A stretch of DNA of 16,997 nt. It comes from Corynebacterium sp. GTDB lineage: Bacteria > Actinomycetota > Actinomycetes > Mycobacteriales > Mycobacteriaceae. The position numbers and the translations under genes were made by a program. The notes beneath the pieces were generated by a model, which made no database searches, had not been told where the DNA came from, and saw only the letters and a list, made by a program, of their open reading frames with translations. This document shows positions 1-6,406 of the stretch, piece after piece. The number at the start of each line of letters is the position of its first letter. Position 1 is the first letter of the stretch. The stretch covers positions 1 through 16,997 of the forward strand of contig NZ_JAPJNQ010000051.1 in the NCBI RefSeq assembly GCF_030826625.1. The letters are read 5' to 3'.

Positions 1-3000
1 CGCCCCGCCCATATAGGTCGCTCCGCTGCCGAAAGCAGCTGGTACCACGTCCCAGGTGGCGTCTGCTTTTAATTTTTCGCCTTCGATAATGCGGCTCAAC
101 TCTTCCGCCATTTTGCGGCGCACGTATGCTGGCCAGGCCTCATCAACGGCGGTCGTTACGGTAACGGAATCGACGAATTCTTCTACCAAGTCTTTCTTGT
201 TCCGCAGCTGCGGGCTGGAATCTACCGCACGGGTAATTTGTGCGCGAATTTCGGCATCTTCGTTGCCTTCGCCGTCTCCGTGTGACTCCCGGTATTTTTC
301 GACCAGCAGCAAGATATAGTCAACGGTGATGCCGACTTGTTTGACCAGTTCTATCTCAAAGACAACGTCATCGTTGATATTTTCTTTTTCCGTCTGTTCG
401 TTTCTGCGGAAATCGTTGTATAAGTCCAGGTAGCGGCTGCGGTAGTCCTGGGCTTCCCGTTCGTTTAAGATTTCGTTGCCGGCAAAATTATCGAACGCCG
501 TCAGGATGTTCTGCAGCCGCAGGATAGCGCCGAACAGGGCAATGAACTCCTTTTGTGCCTGTTCGCCGACGATCCGCTCGCCCAGCGGGTAGGTATCCAG
601 CAGTTCGGTGACTTTCTCGGCGTACTCGTCATAATATTCCGCGAATGGTTTCAGCGTGACGATGCTGCGCGCGTCTTTGTTGCCGAATAACTCCAGCGCC
701 TTGTTCGTTTCTTCTTCCAGGTCACGGAAGCACACGACGTTGCCGTAGGCTTTGGCGGAATTCAAAATGCGGTTGGTGCGTGAATACGCCTGGATCAACC
801 CGTGGGCCCGAAGATTCTTGTCGACAAATAGCGTGTTCATCGTGGTGGCATCGAAGCCAGTGAGGAACATGTTCACGACGATCACCAGGTCGAGCTCTTT
901 GTTCTTCAGCCGCATGGACAAGTCTTTGTAATAGTTTTGGAAGCTATCCGCCGAGGTGTCGTAGCTGGTTCCGAACATGTTGTTGTAATCGGCGATGACC
1001 GCGTCGAGGAATTCCCGCGAATCGCCGCTCAAGCGCTCGGCATCGAAGCCTTCTTCATCCAGGCTGCCGTCGGCGGTGGCTTCGTTGACGCCGTAGGAAT
1101 AGATCATGCCCACGCGCAAGCGTTTGTCACTGGGTAGTCCTTCTTGCTGACGTGCGAATTCTTGGTAGTAGAGTTTCGCGGCGGTGATCGAGGAGACTGC
1201 AAACAGCGCGTTGAAGCCTTTTACCCGGCGCGCGGCTTTCACGGTTTCTTCGGCTTTGCGTCCGCGGGAGGCCTGCGCAACGTTGGTGACCACGGAGTGT
1301 TCGTAGCTGGTGGCGCGCAGTGTTTTCTGGTCGTAATGCGTCCGAATATAGGAGACCACCCCGGTGATGCGTTGTGGGGCCAGCAGCGCTGCTTCCCTAT
1401 CAATCGCGCTGACTTCCACATCACCAGAGCCTGTGCCGCCAGAACCGTTGACGGCAGAGCCTGTGCCGCCAGAACCGTTGGCAGCATCAGATTCGCTGGC
1501 ATGGCTAGCGCGCATGGTGTTGATGTAGTCCACGCGAAACGGCAGCACGTTTTTGTCGCTGATGGCATCCACGATGGTGTAAGTGTGGAGCTTTTCGCCA
1601 AAGGCTTGTTCGGTGGTGCGCAGATTGGGGTTTCCGCCGCCGGTGCTATTCACGGCGAAGATGGGCGTGCCGGTAAAACCGAAGAGGTTGTAGCGTTTGA
1701 ATGAACGCGTGATGAGCGTGTGCATATCCCCAAATTGGGAGCGGTGGCATTCGTCGAAAATGATCACGACGTGTTGGTTAGTGACGTCGTGGTTTTTCTC
1801 GCGTTTCAGGAACGTCGAGAGTTTCTGGATCGTCGTAATGATGATGCGCGCGGTGGGGTCTTCGAGCTGTTGTTTCAGCACCTTCGTCGAGGTATTGGAG
1901 TTGGCTGCACCTTTTTCGAAGCGATCGTATTCGCGCATGGTTTGGTAGTCGAGGTCTTTGCGGTCCACGACGAATAGGACCTTGTCGACGCTATCCATCC
2001 GCGATGCCAGCTGTGCCGTCTTGAACGAAGTTAGGGTTTTGCCGGATCCGGTGGTGTGCCACACGTAGCCACCGGCGTCGATGGTGCCGAGCTTTTTGTA
2101 GTTCGTGGCGATGGTGATCTTTTGCAGGATGCGCTCTGTGGCCACAATCTGATACGGGCGCATGACCAGCAATAGGTGGTCGGAGGTGAGCACGCAGAAC
2201 TTCGTCAGGATGTTCAGCAGGGTGCGTTTGGCGAAGAACGTGCGGGCAAAGGCTGGGAGTTCTTCGATTGGTTTGTTGTTGGCATCGGCCCACCAGGAGG
2301 TGAATTCGTAGCTGTTCGAGGTTTTGGTTTTCCCGCCTCGGGTGGAGTTTTCTACGTGCTGCGCGCGGGTGGTGTTGGAGTAATACTTCGTCAGTGTGCC
2401 GTTGCTAATGACGAATAGTTGCACGTATTGAAACAGCCCGCGTTCGGCCCAGAAGCTGTGGCGCTGGTAGCGGTCGATCTGGTTGAAGGCTTCGCGGATA
2501 TCCACACCGCGGCGTTTCAGCTCGACGTGTACGAGGGGCAGGCCGTTGACCAGGATGGTGACGTCGTAGCGGTTGGAGTAGGCGGCACCGCCTTCGGTTT
2601 TGTCGACCTCGTATTGGTTGATCACCTGCAGGTGGTTGTTGTGGATGTTTTTCTTGTCCAACAGGCGGATATTTTTGGTGCTGCCGTCGTCACGCATCAA
2701 GGGTTGGATGTGGTCTTCTTGGATGCGAATGGTCTTTTCTTTGATGCCATCGTTGGCACCGGCGACGTGGTTATCGAAAAACCGGGTCCATTCTGCATCG
2801 CTGAACTGCACGTTGTTGAGTCGCTCGAGCTGGGTGCGCAGGTTGGCCAGCAGTTGGTCTTCGGTGTGGATCGGCAGTTGCTCGTAGGCTTGGGAGCGCA
2901 AAATGCTGATGAATTCGCGTTCGAGTTCTGCCTCGGATTGGTAGGCGGTTTCCTCAGCTGGTTCCGCGATGTATTCTGCAACGACGGTCGATTCTTCCGA

Positions 3001-3042
3001 TACCGCAACGGGATCGTAATTGCGTGCGGGGTTGTCGATCAT
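1..3042 (-). CDS. hsdR: Type I restriction enzyme subunit R (HsdR), C-terminus cut by window edge
   Basis: This is the motor and nuclease subunit of a type I restriction-modification complex; with HsdM and HsdS it translocates and cuts unmodified DNA. The frame is open from 3069 to base 1, giving 1014 codons from the chosen start. EcoR124I HsdR is about 1038 aa (from memory), so only the last few residues should be missing. Numbered from 3042, the N-terminal PD-(D/E)xK nuclease shows D160, E174-L-K176 and a QxxxY-like FNQIDRY. The SF2 helicase shows Walker A TTGSGKT (330-336), DECH box (430-433), FTGTP (about 456) and motif VI QAYSRTNR (751-758). ATG 3042 is chosen because GGAAGG lies 5 nt upstream. 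ATG 3069 is in frame but has no Shine-Dalgarno, and a stop lies at 3094-3096. It is separated from hsdS by the opposing rloAB pair. A Gly/Ser decapeptide duplication (about residues 521-540) is unusual. Confidence 0.95.
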   Translation of the reverse strand, partial: MIDNPARNYDPVAVSEESTVVAEYIAEPAEETAYQSEAELEREFISILRSQAYEQLPIHTEDQLLANLRTQLERLNNVQFSDAEWTRFFDNHVAGANDGIKEKTIRIQEDHIQPLMRDDGSTKNIRLLDKKNIHNNHLQVINQYEVDKTEGGAAYSNRYDVTILVNGLPLVHVELKRRGVDIREAFNQIDRYQRHSFWAERGLFQYVQLFVISNGTLTKYYSNTTRAQHVENSTRGGKTKTSNSYEFTSWWADANNKPIEELPAFARTFFAKRTLLNILTKFCVLTSDHLLLVMRPYQIVATERILQKITIATNYKKLGTIDAGGYVWHTTGSGKTLTSFKTAQLASRMDSVDKVLFVVDRKDLDYQTMREYDRFEKGAANSNTSTKVLKQQLEDPTARIIITTIQKLSTFLKREKNHDVTNQHVVIIFDECHRSQFGDMHTLITRSFKRYNLFGFTGTPIFAVNSTGGGNPNLRTTEQAFGEKLHTYTIVDAISDKNVLPFRVDYINTMRASHASESDAANGSGGTGSAVNGSGGTGSGDVEVSAIDREAALLAPQRITGVVSYIRTHYDQKTLRATSYEHSVVTNVAQASRGRKAEETVKAARRVKGFNALFAVSSITAAKLYYQEFARQQEGLPSDKRLRVGMIYSYGVNEATADGSLDEEGFDAERLSGDSREFLDAVIADYNNMFGTSYDTSADSFQNYYKDLSMRLKNKELDLVIVVNMFLTGFDATTMNTLFVDKNLRAHGLIQAYSRTNRILNSAKAYGNVVCFRDLEEETNKALELFGNKDARSIVTLKPFAEYYDEYAEKVTELLDTYPLGERIVGEQAQKEFIALFGAILRLQNILTAFDNFAGNEILNEREAQDYRSRYLDLYNDFRRNEQTEKENINDDVVFEIELVKQVGITVDYILLLVEKYRESHGDGEGNEDAEIRAQITRAVDSSPQLRNKKDLVEEFVDSVTVTTAVDEAWPAYVRRKMAEELSRIIEGEKLKADATWDVVPAAFGSGATYMGGA
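1425..1480 (-). repeat. 26-bp direct repeat, period 30 bp, in hsdR (Gly/Ser linker)
   Basis: Bases 1425-1450 and 1455-1480 are identical over 26 bp with a period of 30 bp, so the repeat stays in frame. It encodes two decapeptides, NGSGGTGSAV and NGSGGTGSGD. The position falls between the FTGTP helicase motif and the second RecA lobe of HsdR, where a flexible Gly/Ser loop would be tolerated. The period being a multiple of three means gain or loss of a unit would not break the gene. Confidence 0.85.
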
Positions 3043-3047
3043 CTGAG

Positions 3048-3053
3048 CCTTCC
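3048..3053 (-). promoter_or_regulatory. Ribosome binding site deciding the hsdR start
   Basis: On the minus strand GGAAGG lies 5 nt before ATG 3042. The in-frame ATG at 3069 has no purine-rich element at a usable distance, so the protein most likely begins MIDNPARNYD. Based on sequence inspection only. Confidence 0.5.
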
Positions 3054-3191
3054 GATCTTTGCTTGCCATTGCTTGCCGACGCCGTGGCCTACTTCATGCA
3101 GGTGCTGTGTACTGTGTCGCGCTGCTGTTTTGATGCTAGCAGGCACAGAAGAATCACACCGAATAGTTCTTGAAATGTCTTTATCGGAATT

Positions 3192-3222
3192 TTTTTACGT
3201 ATATCCGGTTTTGGGATACAGT
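3192..3222 (+). promoter_or_regulatory. Candidate promoter of rloA, possibly leaderless
   Basis: A TACAGT hexamer (3217-3222) fits the actinobacterial -10 pattern TANNNT and lies exactly 7 nt before ATG 3230, the usual geometry of leaderless transcripts. An AT-rich TTTTTA (3192-3197) lies upstream in roughly the -35 region. There is no Shine-Dalgarno in front of the ATG, which agrees with a leaderless start. The 5-bp arms TATCC (3202-3206) and GGATA (3214-3218) form a small dyad over the -10 region. All inferred from pattern. Confidence 0.35.
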
Positions 3223-3229
3223 GACAGAC

Positions 3230-4627
3230 ATGAAGCTGCTGAATCTCGTCGTGGAGAACCACCGGAGTTTTCGCGACGAATTCCATCTGGAACTGACACG
3301 CCCGCATTTCACCTCGAATATTCCGGACTCTCGTGATAGCTGGGCCGAAAACGTTTTTCCAGTAATTGCCATCTACGGTGCAAACGCTTCAGGCAAAACG
3401 ACTGTCATCGACGCTGTGAAATATCTGCGGTCTGCGCTCAGTGCATCTTCTGGCGAATGGCTGAATCGCGCAAACGTCCCCCACGAACCATTCCTACTGG
3501 GCGAGGCTCGTGAACAACCGAGCACGTATTCCATCGACTTCACCCTCGACGCAGACTATAGTCAGGCGAACCCTACGCCCGGCGAAACACGGTTCCATTA
3601 TGAGTTCGATGTGACACCACAGGGTTTTAGGCATGAACTTCTTCAGGTATACCGATCCTCACGCGCAACTACTCTTCTTTCCCGAAAACAATCAGAGGAC
3701 GGCGTGAAGTTAAAACTTGCTGCAGGTTTGGGCGGCAAGTTCGAAGTCACACACCGAGAGTTAGCCTTATCCCGTGCTGGCATGACTGGCCGCGGACAAC
3801 TCGGGGTTATTGCACAAAAGATTAGGGATGGTTTGCTCATCATAGGCGTCGATGATGACGAACGTAACTTGCGCTTGCACCGGATCACCGAAGAATTGGA
3901 TAAAGGAAATATCCATCTCGATGATTTCAGTGCGCTTGCGCAAGTAAGTGATTTCGGCATCGAAAAAATTGACGTAGATATCCAAGAGCTACCGGATTTC
4001 ATTGTGGAACGCCTGCGTACAATCATGCACGCACTCGAAAGCGACGCTCCCGAGCATGCTGCATCCGCGGAGATTCCCAAGCGCGAACATAGTGAGAAAG
4101 AAACGCACGAGCTTATTCAAAGGTCACTGCAGTTTACCCATAAAACTATTCATTCCGACGCCCCACAGCCAAAGTTCGGAATCAATGACCAGTCTTCCGG
4201 AACACTTGCGTGGCTAGCATTAGCGATTCCTATGGTGGAGGTACTACGGAACGGAACTGTGTTGTGCGTTGATGAATTGAGTTCAAGCCTGCATCCAAAG
4301 CTCGCCGCGGAAATTGTCCGGGTTTTCCAAACACCGGAGCTGAATCCCCACCATGCACAGCTAATTTTCTCTACACATGATATTTCCCTGCTCATGCCGC
4401 AAGCAGAACTTAATCTTCAGCCTGGGCAAATCTGGTTTACCGAGAAAGAAATAGATGGTGCAAGCGAGCTGTACAGCTTGAGAGATTTCCCTGATATCCG
4501 GGGAGGCACGAATATAGCAAAGCAGTTCCTGGAGGATAGGTACGGAGCCACCCCAAGGGTGATTCCCGAGTTGATATCGAAAATCGCGTTGCACGGCACC
4601 CACGAGGGCACTGGAGCACTGGTATAA
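3230..4627 (+). CDS. rloA: RloA/AbiLi-like AAA (ABC/SMC-type) ATPase of a defence module
   Basis: A cytosolic ATPase of 465 aa, expected to act as the sensor or regulator of a two-gene anti-phage module with the downstream RloB. The N-terminus (MKLLNLVVENHRSF) is typical of AAA_15/AAA_21 proteins. Visible motifs are Walker A GANASGKT (50-57), a signature-like SSGT (322-325), Walker B VLCVDE (344-349, D348/E349) and the switch STHD (381-384). The tail ending in DRYGATP is characteristic of this family. ATG 3230 is chosen because it begins the conserved N-terminus. In-frame GTG 3221 and TTG 3170 exist but add unconserved residues. Only 4 nt separate it from rloB. Homologues called RloA are known next to hsd genes (R-linked orfs of Campylobacter), and AbiLi and PARIS AriA share the architecture. 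It diverges from hsdR. Family assignment is firm; the defence role is inferred. Confidence 0.85.
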   Translation: MKLLNLVVENHRSFRDEFHLELTRPHFTSNIPDSRDSWAENVFPVIAIYGANASGKTTVIDAVKYLRSALSASSGEWLNRANVPHEPFLLGEAREQPSTYSIDFTLDADYSQANPTPGETRFHYEFDVTPQGFRHELLQVYRSSRATTLLSRKQSEDGVKLKLAAGLGGKFEVTHRELALSRAGMTGRGQLGVIAQKIRDGLLIIGVDDDERNLRLHRITEELDKGNIHLDDFSALAQVSDFGIEKIDVDIQELPDFIVERLRTIMHALESDAPEHAASAEIPKREHSEKETHELIQRSLQFTHKTIHSDAPQPKFGINDQSSGTLAWLALAIPMVEVLRNGTVLCVDELSSSLHPKLAAEIVRVFQTPELNPHHAQLIFSTHDISLLMPQAELNLQPGQIWFTEKEIDGASELYSLRDFPDIRGGTNIAKQFLEDRYGATPRVIPELISKIALHGTHEGTGALV

Positions 4628-4631
4628 ATCT

Positions 4632-5222
4632 ATGCCACGACGAAACCACAAGAGGAAACCGCGTCAACAGCGAAAGAGAATCTTAGTAGTTGTCGAGGGA
4701 AGCCCGGGGAAATCAGAAGAGGAGTATTTCAAGCAAATACACTCAAGGCTGCCAAGGTCTACTTCCCCCAGCATCAAGGTAGTAGCTGCAGGTGGGGAGC
4801 CTCGCAGAGTGTGGGATGAATGTCGCAATAGGATGGATCGTGGTGATTTCGATTTTGCCTGCTTGGTATTAGATCACGACGACCACCCAACGCTTCCCGA
4901 AGTACTTCGCGAAGTTTCCAAGCACAAGAATGTGGCTGCGGTGGTCACCAATCCTCAATTTGAGCTGTGGCTATTGCTCCATGCGCAAGATCAAAACGCA
5001 GCAATTACGGCACGGGCTTTGCGCCAAAAGGTGCGCAAGCACAATTTGGTCTCTCCACAAAACGATAAGGACCTGCACCGAAACTTTCCCTTTGAAAATT
5101 TCGAGCAAGCCCATGCCCGCGCCAAAAGCAGTAAGCATTACCCGGGAAACGGGGCTGCCGGAGGCAACCCTTCGAGTGGTATTCCCTGGCTCATCGATCT
5201 GCTTCGCGGCGACGTGGGTTAG
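4632..5222 (+). CDS. rloB: RloB-like (Toprim-related) protein, putative nuclease effector
   Basis: A 196-aa basic-N-terminal protein matching the RloB family, the usual partner of RloA and equivalent to AbiLii of the AbiL system. After a Lys/Arg-rich start, VVVEGSPGKSEEEYF gives the Toprim-like glutamate (E22), LVLDHDD gives the acidic cluster (D81, D83, D84), and TNPQFELWLLLH (106-117) is the family hallmark. Toprim proteins such as OLD, Gabija and AriB use these acids for metal-dependent nucleic-acid cleavage, so this is the likely effector and RloA its ATP-dependent trigger; the actual substrate is unknown. The start is 4 nt after the rloA stop with no evident Shine-Dalgarno, suggesting translational coupling. 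The TAG stop overlaps the TAA stop of the convergent hsdS. Family call is good; nuclease activity is inferred. Confidence 0.8.
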   Translation: MPRRNHKRKPRQQRKRILVVVEGSPGKSEEEYFKQIHSRLPRSTSPSIKVVAAGGEPRRVWDECRNRMDRGDFDFACLVLDHDDHPTLPEVLREVSKHKNVAAVVTNPQFELWLLLHAQDQNAAITARALRQKVRKHNLVSPQNDKDLHRNFPFENFEQAHARAKSSKHYPGNGAAGGNPSSGIPWLIDLLRGDVG

Positions 5223-6406
5223 ACCGGCTCAAAACTCAGCAATTTATCCCGGTAATACTCGTATTGCTTCCGGCGTGCGGCAATTTCTGCAGGCAAACCG
5301 GTGCTGATGTCATTAACCAAAGCATCGAATTTGTCGAGGATCGCAACGATTCGCCGCTGTTCTTCGAGCGGAGGAAGTGGGATTCTAAGCCTCTTCACCT
5401 TAGGAACTGTCAATTGCGGAATACTTCCGCCAGAGTAACCAATTTCTGTCACATCTAAGACATAATTTAAAAACTTTAAATCAATCAATTTAGAATCGGG
5501 AATTAGTACAAGCAATCGAACAATTGGTGTAAAGCAAGCGGACCGCACGCTATGCGCACCTATTGTTCCCCTAGCTGAAATCGTGACTGCAGGCTCAGAG
5601 ATTTTGAACTGATCGGTATAGCCATAAAGTGCAGTGTTACCCGTGCCATTCGAGTAAATTGGATAAGGAAATTCATCTGTTGGTTCAGTTTGCCCTTTGC
5701 AATACCGTTTCGGGCGATCGCCTCCAGCCGTTATCGACTCACAAATATCACCAAGCTCGTGGAATTTAACATCATCACCGAACGAAAACAAGGCATTTTT
5801 ATAGAAAGAATACTGCTTCCGCCGAGCCTCCAGCTCCGCCTCCAGCTCCGCCTCCAGCTCCGCCTCCAGCTGAGTGAAGTTATCTAAGATTCTAACGATT
5901 TCCTGCTGAATTTCTAGAGGTGGGATGGGAAATTTAAACCTCTTGAATTCCTTCATTCGGACTGACGCAAAACTACTACGCGTTGTATTATTCAAGCACC
6001 ACTCATCAAGAACATATGCATAATAATGCAAAAACTTTATATCGACTAGATCTTGGAATTCTTCTTTTACCTGTAAAGAAACAAACCTCTGATTGCAAAG
6101 GTACGGGACTCGTATCAATGCATGTTCACCGATGGTTGCCGATGTTGCAACAATAAGCGAATCGGCTGGAAATAACTGCCCGTTGTTGACTGCAACGGGA
6201 GACACACCCGATAAAGCCTTATCCAATATAGGACCATTCTCTCGGATATCTTCCATCCGAAACCAAGGTATTTCTGAAGTCTCCCAATTTTTTGGATTCG
6301 ATTTAGACGGGGTATATCCCCCTTTAATATGGAATAGTTTTTCTAAGACAACAAAAGGCACCCCATTCGGGCAGAGCTTTTTAATCAGTTCATCTACGCG
6401 GCTCAC
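5219..6406 (-). CDS. hsdS: Type I restriction-modification specificity subunit S (HsdS)
   Basis: The DNA-recognition subunit, 395 aa, that selects the bipartite target for both methylation and restriction. It has the classic two-fold design: target recognition domain 1 (about 12-150), a conserved helix region with IPPLEIQQEIVRILDNF, domain 2 (about 220-345), then a matching block with LPLEEQRRIVAILDKF-type sequence (PLPPLEEQ). Each block ends in ARRKQY..Y followed by LFSF or LLSF. The central block holds LEAE LEAE LEAE LEAR (180-195). Start is GTG 6406, overlapping the hsdM TGA by 4 bases (GTGA), with GGAGG at 6414-6418 seven nt upstream. The recognition domains are clearly more AT-rich than the surrounding genes, as expected for exchanged domains. 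The stop codon overlaps that of rloB. The target sequence cannot be read from the protein. Confidence 0.95.
   Translation of the reverse strand: MSRVDELIKKLCPNGVPFVVLEKLFHIKGGYTPSKSNPKNWETSEIPWFRMEDIRENGPILDKALSGVSPVAVNNGQLFPADSLIVATSATIGEHALIRVPYLCNQRFVSLQVKEEFQDLVDIKFLHYYAYVLDEWCLNNTTRSSFASVRMKEFKRFKFPIPPLEIQQEIVRILDNFTQLEAELEAELEAELEARRKQYSFYKNALFSFGDDVKFHELGDICESITAGGDRPKRYCKGQTEPTDEFPYPIYSNGTGNTALYGYTDQFKISEPAVTISARGTIGAHSVRSACFTPIVRLLVLIPDSKLIDLKFLNYVLDVTEIGYSGGSIPQLTVPKVKRLRIPLPPLEEQRRIVAILDKFDALVNDISTGLPAEIAARRKQYEYYRDKLLSFEPV
5826..5871 (-). repeat. 12-bp tandem repeats in hsdS encoding LEAE (spacer-setting repeat)
   Basis: Three exact copies of GCCTCCAGCTCC (plus strand) are followed by 10 bases of a fourth, at 5826-5837, 5838-5849, 5850-5861 and 5862-5871. 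They encode LEAE x3 plus LEAR between the two halves of HsdS. In EcoR124I versus EcoR124II, two or three TAEL repeats at the same place change the non-specific spacer of the target from 6 to 7 bp (established knowledge). Here the same slippage-prone design is visible; the effect on this enzyme is inferred. Confidence 0.9.

Noticed and set aside
1425..1480. Gly/Ser linker as a sign of engineered sequence
   Set aside because: The surrounding HsdR is continuous and natural, the codons match the gene, and no vector or tag sequence is present; a natural minisatellite is simpler.
2419..3336. Long plus-strand frame (about 305 codons) opposite hsdR
   Set aside because: It is the mirror of the HsdR frame. 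Its Val/Phe/Asp-rich translation has no recognisable domain, while the minus strand carries clear nuclease and helicase motifs.
5826..5871. Short tandem repeats as a CRISPR array
   Set aside because: The units are 12 bp, contiguous without spacers, and in frame within hsdS.
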